From Flavihumibacter solisilvae (lineage in GTDB: Bacteria; Bacteroidota; Bacteroidia; Chitinophagales; Chitinophagaceae), in NCBI RefSeq assembly GCF_000814475.1, contig NZ_JSVC01000009.1:186001-250000 (forward strand): DNA of 64,000 nucleotides, in the 5' to 3' direction. The notes under the pieces are model-generated. The model saw only the letters and a list, made by a program, of their open reading frames with translations, was not told where the DNA came from and ran no database searches. The translations under genes were made by a program, and so were the position numbers. Below, piece after piece: positions 54,412 to 63,707 of the stretch; position 1 is the stretch's first letter; each line of letters begins with the position of its first letter.

Positions 54412-54859
54412 ATTTAGAAAATTAATGTTGGTGCCCCAAAAAGCATATAATCGGGCACAAGGGCAGGCATTTTACCAGCCCTGTATAGTTGATAGAATTT
54501 GCAGGTTGTTTTATCGATTACGATAGAACAAAGCTACCATCCCGTTATGCCGGTGTCAATTGACATATGATGGTTCCTGTTGTATAATTGTTAGAGATTT
54601 CAGTGAGCAGGCCCGATGCCCTCAATGCCACCCAGGGCCAAAATCCTTTCATTCAAGACGGAAATGTGGTCAAAACCTGTCACTCGTGCCACCTAGGCAA
54701 TGTAATTCATGCCATTTTCTCCGCTCGGGCTATGACTTTCCTCCGTAATTCGTATAGCATTTGTTCGGTGTGAGCAGCACTTTTCAGCATGTTTATTGCG
54801 CTTTTCTCTGGCTCTCCCGGCTCTCTCCCGGCACTCTCCCGGCACTATCGCTTTTTAGA
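54412..54859. other. Intergenic stretch with a possible coding remnant
   Basis: No intact gene is found. At about 54597-54770 two overlapping plus-strand frames each give Cys/His-bearing peptides (KTCHSCHLGN in one, CPQCHPG and CNSCH in the other). A heme-binding or zinc-binding ancestor disrupted by frameshift is possible, but I cannot identify it. At 54817-54848 the unit CTCTCCCGGC recurs imperfectly three times. Confidence 0.3.
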
Positions 54860-55555
54860 ATGAGAAATGTAAATCATCTTTATAAAAAAAGCGTGGCGCC
54901 TAACTCCCTGTTTCAAAAGTTTGATACCTCAAAAACCATCCTTGAAGCATTTTCAAAGGAGTACTCATCGGCATTCGTCGCTTTGAACCCGTTCAATAAA
55001 AAAGTATTTACGGATAAATATGATCCCATCGATCGTCTCGAGCTGACATTCCCATTGTGGGAGACGGTTTCATGGAAACAGGTGGCGGCAGAAATGGGCT
55101 TCAGGAACATCCAGGTCCTGGCCAGCGCAATGACTGACCATAAATCTTCACTGTATCGTGAGCTAAAGGATTACCTCGACGAAAAGGATCTTGAGTGGCC
55201 GGTTATCAATGAGGAAGTGATCCCGGTCGAAACAATTATAGGTGTCCTGAAAAATACAACAGGCACCGGTTCAAAGGAAGTGGTAAAAAGTTACACCCAG
55301 GATATCTTTTCGGAAGACGAAAGGACTGAACTAAAATTCGAGGTTCCAGCCACTGGAATGTTTGAAGCCGCAAAATCACTGCACTACAGTTCTTTAATAT
55401 TAATTCCTGAAGTTGGCATTGCGATTTTGCGGCCGATGAAAGACGATTGCCCTTATACACTTATTCTGTCACAAAGTGAAAATCCTATCGGAAAAGAATT
55501 CAATCCTGAAGGATTTGAAGCAGGTGCCTGGACAAAATTCTATTGGTGGAAATAA
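54860..55555 (+). CDS. Hypothetical protein, 231 aa
   Basis: A soluble protein that I do not recognise. The ATG at 54860 is used because the open frame upstream starts at TTG and crosses repetitive sequence. No signal peptide or membrane segment. The C-terminal part carries ordered beta-type sequence (SSLILIPEVGIAILRPMKDDCPYTLILSQSE) and ends in an aromatic cluster (WTKFYWWK). Codon use is ordinary for the window, which supports coding. It has no operon partner and lies beside a decayed phosphoesterase. Confidence 0.55.
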   Translation: MRNVNHLYKKSVAPNSLFQKFDTSKTILEAFSKEYSSAFVALNPFNKKVFTDKYDPIDRLELTFPLWETVSWKQVAAEMGFRNIQVLASAMTDHKSSLYRELKDYLDEKDLEWPVINEEVIPVETIIGVLKNTTGTGSKEVVKSYTQDIFSEDERTELKFEVPATGMFEAAKSLHYSSLILIPEVGIAILRPMKDDCPYTLILSQSENPIGKEFNPEGFEAGAWTKFYWWK

Positions 55556-55566
55556 AAGGGTGCTGC

Positions 55567-56033
55567 TTAACCCAGCACTATCTTTTCTTCATACCTGTTT
55601 CCGAACCGGTCCGTAGCTTTAACCGTCACCTCCTTCGTTCCAGGCGCGGGGTAAGCGAAGAAAAGGTGGTCCGTCAGGGTGGGCGCAATCCACTTGTGCT
55701 TGCGGGGAAGCTGGTTACCGCTGTATAATTCAGCTGCCCAGGGATCGAGGTCAACCCGCTGTTCCATCTTTCCGCGCGACACCATCTTCCAGCCACTCCA
55801 CATGCATGGCCCGGAAAGGCTTTCATGCTGCCGCGTGGATAGATCCGCAACTGGTGGAGGCGGTCTTTGCCGGTGGATTTATAATTCCCGCTGATCTCGC
55901 TTCCATTTACTTCGTAAACTGCATAGCCATTGGGCGTACCATCACTACAAAACGGGCCGCTCTACCAGGCACCGCAAACGGTACCGTGCACATGCCCGAT
56001 CAGGTTGCTTTCCAACACTTTTTCAGTCCTCCC
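55567..56033 (-). pseudogene. Decayed calcineurin-like phosphoesterase, C-terminal fragment
   Basis: The minus strand reads as the C-terminal half of a Bacteroidota calcineurin-like (metallophosphoesterase) protein: HVHGTVCGAW, then a stop where Trp is expected (TAG at 55962-55964), then SGPFCSDGTPNGYAVYEVNG and YKSTGKDRLHQLRIYPRG. A frameshift near 55800-55812 follows; the sequence then continues in another frame as WSGWKMV, LDPWAAELYSG and VTVKATDRFGNRYEEKIVLG to a normal stop. The 5' part with the metal-binding motifs is missing. One stop, one frameshift and a truncation make it non-functional. Confidence 0.8.
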
Positions 56034-56036
56034 CCT

Positions 56037-56106
56037 ATGGTAAAGTTCAACAGTTGCATCCAGCTGCGCCTTTTAAATAGTAGCCAATTCCAGTTCACTT
56101 TGGATA
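56037..56106 (-). pseudogene. Fragment of an RND outer-membrane-factor 3' end
   Basis: About 70 bases match the 3' end of the intact outer-membrane-factor gene (28442-28510) at roughly 80 percent. The minus-strand frame reads SELELATI, then a stop where Lys is expected, then KAQLDATVELY; the intact gene has SELELAAIKKAQLDAAIELY. The fragment abuts the broken phosphoesterase, so two unrelated genes were joined by deletion or insertion. Confidence 0.75.
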
Positions 56107-56230
56107 GCACGGATGCACTTACAAGCGACAAGAGATTGCAGGATGCAAGGCCTAGTCCGAGCACTGATGAAAAGAGTTGTCTTGTTCCTATTTGAGAATT
56201 GGTGAGAAGTCTCGCAGTTTTTACTTTTCC

Positions 56231-56524
56231 TTAGTAAATGATGTCGATATTTTTCAGCTTAAATATTTCCCGGGAAATGATTTTGCAATTTTCGGCCAAC
56301 TGATCAAGGGTACAACCAATGATCTCGAGATTTACCGGGAGTCCATCATGGGATTCAATGAAAGTCATGAAAAGCATATCCGTCTTGTTCGTTTCTGCCT
56401 TTCCCTTTAACTGCCGGAAAATGTCAATAGCCTGCTGCCGGTCAGAGCCAATAACAAAGTTGGCGAAACTTTCGATCCCCTGCGAAGTCATACAGGAAAC
56501 ATCAATTGAAAATATCGGTTTCAT
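56231..56524 (-). CDS. 97-aa protein coupled to the CPA2 antiporter
   Basis: A soluble alpha/beta protein, unknown to me. The sequence alternates strand and helix (MKPIFSIDVSCM, SDRQQAIDIFRQLKGKAE, MLFMTFIESHDGLPVNLEIIG, CTLDQLAENCKIISREIFKLKNIDIIY). Its ATG overlaps the stop of the antiporter gene (ATGA at 56521-56524), so it is translated with it. A regulatory or accessory role for the antiporter, which lacks its own C-terminal RCK domain, is a reasonable but untested inference. Confidence 0.65.
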   Translation of the reverse strand: MKPIFSIDVSCMTSQGIESFANFVIGSDRQQAIDIFRQLKGKAETNKTDMLFMTFIESHDGLPVNLEIIGCTLDQLAENCKIISREIFKLKNIDIIY

Positions 56525-57690
56525 TGTGCTACATTTTTGGTGACAACAGTTCTCCTGTTAATAAATCTTTTCACTACAGCCATCCAGACGGTAGAGCATA
56601 GCAATGTCAGCCCGGTGACAGCCAGGGCACCTTTATATAAGTTATAGTCGATGAGATTTAACTGGTATGCAAGTGAGCAGGCGATTATCCCGAACTCACC
56701 TGTTTGTGATAACAGTGCGCCCATGTGGAGGCTCTCAGCCCATGTAAAATCAAGAACTTTAAACACTAATGCCGACAGCAGGCTGTTCATAACGATGACC
56801 AAAACCGTTATCAGCAGGATAGCCTGGTAATTGCTCCTGATATGCGACAGGTCAAGTGAAAGTCCAACCGATACAAAGAAAAGCGCGACGAAAAACACCT
56901 TAAATGGATGCAGGGTTCTTTCCAGCCAATGAAAAGCGTGCGTCCGGCTGATATATACCCCTGCCACAAAACTTCCAATCCCCGGGGTGAGCCCGGAAGC
57001 ATGGGCCAGTCCCGCAAAACCAAGACAAATAAACGCCCCGGCAAAGACCTGTAACTCATGATCCTGGCCGATATGGGACAAGAGCTGAACCAGGTTCCTG
57101 TTTCGTACCGCTCTTAACAACAGGAAAATAACAACGCACCCGGCGATTGCCGCAAGGATCCGCCAGATATCAAGTTGCTTTTCGCCCATAAACTGAAAGA
57201 CAGTTAACACCGGTCCTATCATAATGTCCTGCAGTACGAGAATATTCAAAATTGTTTTACCAGTCGACGTATATAATTCACGGTTCCTTCTCAGAAACTC
57301 ACTCACTACTGCAGTGCTGTTGAAAACCACCAGTATAGTTAACAGTAAGATGTTGGCTGAACCCCACCCAAAAGACATACCGACAAGTAAGGCAACAGAA
57401 AATGCGAGTAATGTCTTTATAACCTGGGCGATGACCGGCACCCGGAGGTCATGCCGCTTATCCGGAACATTGATCTCGATACCGAGAAAGAACATAAGCA
57501 ACACGATACCGATCTCACCAAGGGCAGCGGTGTCCGTTGCTGAGGAAAACACAACGGTGACGTGTGGCCCCAGGATAATCCCTGCAATAATATACGCAAT
57601 AAGGTAAGGTTGATTGAAACGCCGCAACAGGAAAATCAGCAATAATATTACCAGGCACATAATGCTTACGGCCAGCAATATGTCGTGCAT
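56521..57690 (-). CDS. CPA2-family cation:proton antiporter (KefB/RosB-like membrane domain)
   Basis: A 389-aa polytopic protein with about 12-13 TM segments. Family blocks: FNQPYLIAYIIAGIILGPH, IGIVLLMFFLGIEI, FNSTAVVSEFLRR and GLTPGIGSFVAGVYISR. It ends after the membrane domain, without the RCK/TrkA_N domain found in KefB/KefC. It exchanges Na+ or K+ for protons. The gene is translationally coupled to the 97-aa gene and lies 105 bp downstream of hsp20. Confidence 0.88.
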   Translation of the reverse strand: MHDILLAVSIMCLVILLLIFLLRRFNQPYLIAYIIAGIILGPHVTVVFSSATDTAALGEIGIVLLMFFLGIEINVPDKRHDLRVPVIAQVIKTLLAFSVALLVGMSFGWGSANILLLTILVVFNSTAVVSEFLRRNRELYTSTGKTILNILVLQDIMIGPVLTVFQFMGEKQLDIWRILAAIAGCVVIFLLLRAVRNRNLVQLLSHIGQDHELQVFAGAFICLGFAGLAHASGLTPGIGSFVAGVYISRTHAFHWLERTLHPFKVFFVALFFVSVGLSLDLSHIRSNYQAILLITVLVIVMNSLLSALVFKVLDFTWAESLHMGALLSQTGEFGIIACSLAYQLNLIDYNLYKGALAVTGLTLLCSTVWMAVVKRFINRRTVVTKNVAQ

Positions 57691-57737
57691 ATGGTTTCGA
57701 TTGAGAAACTATTTGAATTTAAAGGAGTTACAGTCAA

Positions 57738-57760
57738 AGGCGGAGCCACCAGCTCCGCCT
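57738..57760 (-). terminator. GC-rich hairpin after hsp20
   Basis: A perfect 9-bp stem (57738-57746 with 57752-57760) and 5-nt loop. On the minus strand it lies 35 bp past the hsp20 stop; the following T-run is weak. It separates hsp20 from the antiporter gene. Confidence 0.5.
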
Positions 57761-57795
57761 CTGGTTTGCAAAATGGTAATCACTCTAAGCGAACA

Positions 57796-58266
57796 TTATT
57801 TGATCTCAATATTCTTCACCGTCTGTTGTGCTTTTTCATTTTTAGGCAATACCACGTGCAGTATCCCATCCCTGTAGTTCGCACTGATTTTAACAACGTC
57901 AACGGTATCATCCATTGTAAATTTCCGGGTAAAGGACTGTTGGATATATTCATTTCTTACCCATCCCCTCTTTTCGTTTTGTTCTTTTCTTTCCTCTTTG
58001 TGATTCAGGGAAATTACAAGGGTATTGTTTTCGACGTTGATGGTAAAATCTTCCCTTCTGCATCCCGGCGCAATAACATCCAGTTCGTATTGATGATCTG
58101 CCTCGCGCACGTTCACAGGTGCAGATCCGGTTGATAATCGGTTGCCTGGTTCCCAAAAGCTGTCGTTCATAAACTGACGCAAACTGTTTTGGAAGATGTT
58201 GTCAACCACGCTTCCAAAAGAAACCGGTGAATTACCATTTTGTCTTTTTACTATTGAAGTTGTCAT
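57796..58266 (-). CDS. Hsp20/alpha-crystallin small heat-shock protein
   Basis: A 156-aa small heat-shock protein. The variable N-terminal arm is followed by the alpha-crystallin domain from about residue 47 (PVNVREADHQYELDVIAPGCRREDFTINVENNTL), with the conserved tail YRDGILHVVLPKNEK. It holds unfolding proteins as a large oligomer. It has one of the strongest ribosome-binding sites in the window, fitting rapid expression under stress. No CIRCE or sigma-32 site was recognised. Confidence 0.93.
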   Translation of the reverse strand: MTTSIVKRQNGNSPVSFGSVVDNIFQNSLRQFMNDSFWEPGNRLSTGSAPVNVREADHQYELDVIAPGCRREDFTINVENNTLVISLNHKEERKEQNEKRGWVRNEYIQQSFTRKFTMDDTVDVVKISANYRDGILHVVLPKNEKAQQTVKNIEIK

Positions 58267-58271
58267 ACAAA

Positions 58272-58278
58272 CCTCCTT
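58272..58278 (-). promoter_or_regulatory. Strong Shine-Dalgarno of hsp20
   Basis: On the minus strand this reads AAGGAGG, 5 nt before the ATG at 58266, preceded by an A-run. It fixes the start. Confidence 0.7.
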
Positions 58279-58404
58279 TTTTTCAGGCTCAAATACAGAA
58301 AAAATGCCAGTGCCAGGGGGACTGAAAAATTGGCAATTTTATTGCCTAATTTGCAGGAGAAATGAAAAACAGGCAGGCAATGAATCAGTTTGGGATTGGC
58401 TTTT

Positions 58405-60783
58405 TCAGTCTTGCCGAATTAACGACATAGAAGTTCTAATCTGATCTGCAACCATAATCTTCTCCTTCAGCTTTAGCTGGTCCGAAGCTCCACCGATCAT
58501 CACAGTAAAATCCCCCGGCTCAACCACCCTTTTCATTTCCTTATTCACGACTGAAAGGTCATTCGCAGTGAGCATAAACGAAACGCGTTTTTTATCGCCT
58601 TTCTTCAAAAAGACTTTTTCAAATTGTTTTAACTGCATGGCCGGTTGCACTACCGATGCGTATTCATCCCGGACATAGAGCTGTGCCACTTCTTCGCCAT
58701 CGTAAGCGCCGGTATTTGCCAAAACAAACGAAACTTCGAAATTATCAGCGGCCTTTTTCACAATGCTCAGCCCGCTATAATCAAACTGCGTATAGCTGAG
58801 TCCATAACCGAATGCATACAATGGTTTGGCAGGCATCTCTACATAGTCGTGGCCCCGGGGATTCTTCCTGTTATAGTAAACCGGAATCTGCCCTACATTC
58901 CGCGGAACAGAAATAGGCAAGCGGCCCGACGGGTTATAATCTCCAAACAACACATCGGCAATTCCATTCCCACCTTCCTGGCCGGGATAAAATGCAGTAA
59001 GCAGGGCATCGGCATGCTCCGCAGCCCAGGTCTTATCCAGCGGACGACCTTCGATATAAACCACAATCACAGGCTTACCTGTTGCTTTAATGGCTTTCAA
59101 TAAATCAAGCTGCTTTCCCATCAAATCCAGGGAAGCGCGGTCGAAGCCCTCGCCGGATTCCATATCACTAACAGTTTTCGAAGAAGCAACTGCCGCTCCT
59201 GTTTCCAGGTAACTCGTTTTGAAATCCCTCGCGCTTGAACCACCCACCACAACGATGGCCACATCTGCGTTTGAAGCCGCCATCACCGCTTTGGCGATCT
59301 CTACTTCCGTAGTATCGCGAATCGCACAACCCTTCACGTATTCCACTTTCGACGCGCCTACTTTCCCGGTAATTCCTTCCAGGACGGTAACGATATTCGC
59401 CTCTTCCTGCGGTGCTGTGTAGTCGCCCAGCTGGTTGTAGATATTATCCGCATTAGGGCCGATAACCGCAATCTTCTTTACATCCTTACTTAAAGGGAGA
59501 ATCCTGTTTTTATTTTCCAGTAACACCACTGACTCCCTCGCTGCCTGCCTTGCAACTTCAATATGTTCATTGCTGCGTACAGTTGATGCAGCGAGCTTTG
59601 GGTCTACATATGGATGCTCAAACAGCCCCATGTCAAACTTCAGCTTCAAAACCCGGTATACAGCTGTATCAAGTTCAGCTACTTTAAGCCTGCCGCCTTT
59701 CACGGCATCTATCAGTTTCATAAAAGCGTTCGCTCCCAGGTCAACGTCTACACCAGCTTTTAACGCCATGGTTCCTGCTTCTTCCAGGCTTTGGGCTACG
59801 CGGTGACTGGACCTGATCCCATCAATACTATAGAGGTCGGACACTACGAATCCTTTGAATCCCCAGTCTTTCCGCAACACATCATTCAGCAGATAGCCAT
59901 TTGCCGTACATGGAACGCCATCAATGGAATTGTAGGCCGTCATTACCGAAAGCGTTCCGGCAGCCACAGCTTCCTTAAAAGGATACAGGAAATTTTCATG
60001 CAGTTCACGTTCACCAATAAACGCAGTATTGCCATTATGGCCACCTTCCGGGATTCCGTAAGCAATAAAATGTTTGAGGGTGGAAATGGTGCTGTATGGT
60101 TTTGATACATCGCCGCCGCCGTTTCCCTTCACCATGGCAACAGCCATCTTTGCGGTTAATACAGGGTCTTCGCCAAAGCTTTCTTCAACGCGCGACCAGC
60201 GTGGCTCACGGGACAAATCCAGCACGGGACCATAACTGATATGCGCTCCCTGCAGCCTGATCTCTTTTGAAATAACTCCGCCTATTTTAGTTAAAAGGCC
60301 TGGATTCCATGTCGCCGACAAGCCTATACCTGTGGGAAAGGAAGTAGTTCCTATCGCCATGTGACCGTGCGGTGCTTCTTCAGCAATAAAAACAGGAATT
60401 CCCAGCCTGGTGTTTTCAATAGCATAACGTTGCATCGCATTGCCTGCTTCAGCTGCGAGCTTCGGAGTCAGGCCAGTTGCAAGCGTTTTTTTGGTCCAGG
60501 GATCCGCCCGGTAAACAGCCCAGAACATCCCTGTGTATTTACTCTTCAGTTCGGCCTTGTATTTTTCGGAAGCCTGGACCTTATCTCCCTGTTTGTCGTA
60601 CATCTCCCAGCCAAGCGGGCAAACCAACTGGCCCACTTTTTCTTCCAGGGTCATGTGACTGACTAGGTCCCATGTACGTACTTCCGCGCTCAAAGCGGGA
60701 TTTTTATACTTATATTTTGTTTGAGAAAAAAGGGTCAGGCCATTAATAGTCAGAACCAACACCAGGAGTACCTTTTGCTTCAT
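58405..60783 (-). CDS. bglX: GH3 beta-glucosidase (BglX-like), exported
   Basis: A 792-aa glycoside hydrolase family 3 protein. The ATG at 60783 places a signal peptide at the start (MKQKVLLVLVLTINGL); an in-frame ATG lies 12 nt upstream. Domains: (beta/alpha)8 barrel with the nucleophile Asp in GFVVSDLYSIDGI (about 315), alpha/beta sandwich with VVLLENKNRILPL, and a C-terminal fibronectin-III-like domain (FVLANTGAYDGEEVAQLYVRD). Relatives release glucose or xylose from beta-linked oligosaccharides in the periplasm. It is followed upstream-wise by an outer-membrane gene 24 bp away on the same strand, but no SusC/D pair is present. Confidence 0.9.
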   Translation of the reverse strand: MKQKVLLVLVLTINGLTLFSQTKYKYKNPALSAEVRTWDLVSHMTLEEKVGQLVCPLGWEMYDKQGDKVQASEKYKAELKSKYTGMFWAVYRADPWTKKTLATGLTPKLAAEAGNAMQRYAIENTRLGIPVFIAEEAPHGHMAIGTTSFPTGIGLSATWNPGLLTKIGGVISKEIRLQGAHISYGPVLDLSREPRWSRVEESFGEDPVLTAKMAVAMVKGNGGGDVSKPYSTISTLKHFIAYGIPEGGHNGNTAFIGERELHENFLYPFKEAVAAGTLSVMTAYNSIDGVPCTANGYLLNDVLRKDWGFKGFVVSDLYSIDGIRSSHRVAQSLEEAGTMALKAGVDVDLGANAFMKLIDAVKGGRLKVAELDTAVYRVLKLKFDMGLFEHPYVDPKLAASTVRSNEHIEVARQAARESVVLLENKNRILPLSKDVKKIAVIGPNADNIYNQLGDYTAPQEEANIVTVLEGITGKVGASKVEYVKGCAIRDTTEVEIAKAVMAASNADVAIVVVGGSSARDFKTSYLETGAAVASSKTVSDMESGEGFDRASLDLMGKQLDLLKAIKATGKPVIVVYIEGRPLDKTWAAEHADALLTAFYPGQEGGNGIADVLFGDYNPSGRLPISVPRNVGQIPVYYNRKNPRGHDYVEMPAKPLYAFGYGLSYTQFDYSGLSIVKKAADNFEVSFVLANTGAYDGEEVAQLYVRDEYASVVQPAMQLKQFEKVFLKKGDKKRVSFMLTANDLSVVNKEMKRVVEPGDFTVMIGGASDQLKLKEKIMVADQIRTSMSLIRQD

Positions 60784-60818
60784 TTTCGCTTCCATTAAAT
60801 GTCCACGAAAATAGGGTA

Positions 60819-63281
60819 TTAGTCGCCGCCGCCTGTGATTCCCCTGATGGAAAAACGGAAATACGCCCCGCTGAACGAGCCCTGGTCAAAAGACCACACT
60901 ATATCTGTTCGCAGCAGTTTGAAAATATTTTCAAGGCCAAGGTAGAGTTCGGAATAGTGTTTATTACCGTCGAGCCAGAGCGCATTTGCGCCGCCTACGA
61001 GGTACCAGTTCAGCTTGCGGAAGCCGGGAATCTTGTTGGTGAACACGCCGTTGAAATGATGTTCAAGATGGCCTTCAGCCCAGATCTTTTCGGTATTGCT
61101 GTAACGGTAATAGTGCAGTGCCTGGAAGCTGTTCGAATAGCCATTGGCGAGGATCAGCCGGTTACCCATAAAATGTTTGTAATCGGGAACCTGTACTGCG
61201 TCACTTTGCAGGAATCCTCCCGCGGAGAAACTGTACTGCAGCATACCGGCAAGGCGTAGTTGCAGGTCGTCCTTCACTCCCATCTCCCACTTGAGGTAAT
61301 CGACATCACTCGAAAACAAGTCCTTTACTCCCTTGGTCAACCTTGCACTTACAACCGGGTACTTCGAACCCAGGCTCATCCTGCGATCGGGAAACTCGAT
61401 GTACTTCATGCCCGGCTGCCAGCTCAGGCCTGCGCTGACCAACAGGGCCTGGTGCGGGTCCATTGGTGCAGACATTATATCAGTAGGATAGTTGGGTGTG
61501 TATGTGCGCTCCTTTACATTCCGCCACACCAGGTCAGAACTGTTCGATAGCGGGCGCCTGTCCTGGTATTGAATAGCCGCAGTAAAGTCAAGTCCTGACC
61601 CAAGTTGCCGTGAATAGTCCGCTCTTGCATACCAGGCTTCATACAACTTCATATGATTGAGCTCGCGAAGCAGGGTCGAAAAGCTGTTCATGAAACTGCC
61701 GACAGGGTTCGCATTATTATACTGGAAAACATATTTGCCGCCGGACAACCCAATCGACTCCTGGTGCCTTCCGCCGGACTGGTAATGAGCCTGCAGCCTG
61801 CCATTCAAATGACCATTGCTGAAGCCATACCGCACATTAGGCCGGAGCACAAACTGCTTCTGGAAATTGGTACTATCGAAACGCTTGACCCATGAACCGG
61901 ACAGGTTGGCCACCCAGCCTTCAACCGTATTGAAACTTACCGACCGGATCAGCGGATCGATATTATACACACTCCGGCGTTTCTGCTTCGAAATGGTTTC
62001 ACCGGTAAACAATATTCCGCCTATGCCTATCTTGTTCCTTACCCTGTCGAGCGAATCGAGATACTTCGGATCTTTTCGCACCTGTTCCAGGCTGTCTTTT
62101 TTGTGGTAGTCGCTAATTTCTTCCGGCTGCAACGGCAACGGACGAATAGAATCCCAGTAGTCTGAAGGCTTTTTATTGGAACCCTCATTATACTTCATGA
62201 GGGTGTTGTTGAAATATTTCGGAGTGAAATCGGCCTCAAGGTCAAACTTGCTGTAAACAGTAACCGAACTACCGAAAGCATCAAAGCCGAACAGCCTCAC
62301 TGTTGGATACAGCACCTGGTTGCGGATCACCCAGGCATGGCCGTTAAGCGGTGCATACAGCTGCTCCATCCGCAGGGTATCGAGGATCTCCATCTGCGAA
62401 GTTTTATAAAGCTCCAGCTGCAGGCTGTGGATGCGCCAGCTGTTTTCGGTGATCATGATATAACCGGAAAACAGGGGTTCATATTTCCGTTTCGGGATTA
62501 CTTTGATCCTGTTCACTTCCACACTGTCTTCCATGAAGCTGCCTTCAAACTTGTAGCGGTAATAGTTCAGTGCATTGGCAGCAATGGGAGAAATAAATCC
62601 GCGTGGATTCAATCCTTCCGCAACAATATAGTTCTCGTAAAAATTAACGATTTTCGGCAGGGTGAGTCCGAATGCATTTGCATTACCGCTGACGCGGGTA
62701 CTCAGCACTTCCACCTTTGATTTGTCGGGCGGCTTAACGGAATAACGGGCGACGGTCTCGGAGAGATAAAGCATTTTGCGCTTGCTGGTATCACCATCTT
62801 CGAAGTCAACCTTCTGTCCCATGAACTTTTTCGGGTAATCGCGCAATTGGAACTGCTCTTTTGTATATACTTCGCAACTGAAATGGGACAGCTCTTCCAG
62901 GTGCTCCTTTCGTTTCTTAATGGCATTGCGGATAATCGCGTAAGCGGGATCTTCCGCTCCTGCCCTGACAACTACTTCATTGAGACTGACCTGCTGTATC
63001 GTCAAAGTAAAATCCACCGACAATTCCTGGTCGCCAACTTCCACTTCCCTTTCCATTTTGGCATAGCCCACGTGCTGGGCAATAATGGTATAACGTCCAG
63101 GTGTAAGTGATAACTGGTAATAGCCATTGACGCCCGCAGTAGTTCCCTGCCTGCCGTTCTTTACATATACCGAGGCGTAGGCTAGCGGCTTACCATTGGC
63201 ATCTTTTACATAACCTTTGATGACAGCAGCAGAAACGCCGCTGCAGAAGAATAACAGGATAACGATGATTCGAAGGCGCAT
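60819..63281 (-). CDS. DUF5686 outer-membrane protein with CarboxypepD_reg-like domain
   Basis: An 820-aa protein typical of Bacteroidota. A signal peptide (about 1-18) is followed by a carboxypeptidase-regulatory-like beta-sandwich (GYVKDANGKPLAYASVYVKNG to about 100), then the large DUF5686 region ending in an outer-membrane beta-barrel (last residues FSIRGITGGGD). Members are large surface proteins of unknown role, related in plan to TonB-dependent receptors but lacking a plug domain. It lies 35 bp upstream of the GH3 gene. Confidence 0.88.
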   Translation of the reverse strand: MRLRIIVILLFFCSGVSAAVIKGYVKDANGKPLAYASVYVKNGRQGTTAGVNGYYQLSLTPGRYTIIAQHVGYAKMEREVEVGDQELSVDFTLTIQQVSLNEVVVRAGAEDPAYAIIRNAIKKRKEHLEELSHFSCEVYTKEQFQLRDYPKKFMGQKVDFEDGDTSKRKMLYLSETVARYSVKPPDKSKVEVLSTRVSGNANAFGLTLPKIVNFYENYIVAEGLNPRGFISPIAANALNYYRYKFEGSFMEDSVEVNRIKVIPKRKYEPLFSGYIMITENSWRIHSLQLELYKTSQMEILDTLRMEQLYAPLNGHAWVIRNQVLYPTVRLFGFDAFGSSVTVYSKFDLEADFTPKYFNNTLMKYNEGSNKKPSDYWDSIRPLPLQPEEISDYHKKDSLEQVRKDPKYLDSLDRVRNKIGIGGILFTGETISKQKRRSVYNIDPLIRSVSFNTVEGWVANLSGSWVKRFDSTNFQKQFVLRPNVRYGFSNGHLNGRLQAHYQSGGRHQESIGLSGGKYVFQYNNANPVGSFMNSFSTLLRELNHMKLYEAWYARADYSRQLGSGLDFTAAIQYQDRRPLSNSSDLVWRNVKERTYTPNYPTDIMSAPMDPHQALLVSAGLSWQPGMKYIEFPDRRMSLGSKYPVVSARLTKGVKDLFSSDVDYLKWEMGVKDDLQLRLAGMLQYSFSAGGFLQSDAVQVPDYKHFMGNRLILANGYSNSFQALHYYRYSNTEKIWAEGHLEHHFNGVFTNKIPGFRKLNWYLVGGANALWLDGNKHYSELYLGLENIFKLLRTDIVWSFDQGSFSGAYFRFSIRGITGGGD

Positions 63282-63358
63282 GTGAGGTTTGGTACTTCGA
63301 AAATAGACGCGCGAGGCGAAGTAAAAAGTTAAAATTAAAAAATAAAAAAGGGAGCACC

Positions 63359-63700
63359 CTATAACTTTCTAACAAGACTACCGGTGAGGGCAGCGAAGCC
63401 GGCAACTAACCCACCTATCAATCCTGTCACCAGCACCAGCATAAATGCACTCTGCTGCTTCAGGATCATGACAGACACTTTATCTGCCAGCAGGTTGTTA
63501 TTGGTGAAGCTGATCCACCAGGCCATTACAGCCCACAAAAGAAACAGTGCGACAAAACCTGTAACAAATGATTTCCATGGAGCCTGCACAATAGCCACTG
63601 CAACAGTAAATGCAGCAATCGCTATTGCCCACCAGGGCAGGAATAAACATAAGGCGAAACCGAGGAAAGCTGTCAGCACTATAGAGATAAATAATTTCAT
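63359..63700 (-). CDS. Small polytopic membrane protein
   Basis: A 113-aa protein with four hydrophobic segments (about 2-18, 21-36, 44-62 and 84-105), taken from the ATG at 63700 because the upstream ATG would add a polar leader. No conserved motif is recognised. It follows the acylase-family gene by 7 bp and is probably co-transcribed with it. Confidence 0.65.
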   Translation of the reverse strand: MKLFISIVLTAFLGFALCLFLPWWAIAIAAFTVAVAIVQAPWKSFVTGFVALFLLWAVMAWWISFTNNNLLADKVSVMILKQQSAFMLVLVTGLIGGLVAGFAALTGSLVRKL

Positions 63701-63707
63701 TGCCGTT

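Noticed and set aside
58921-58936. CCCGACGGGT inside the GH3 gene, resembling the 14-nt repeat
   Set aside because: It is a single coding-region match with no second unit 14 nt away.
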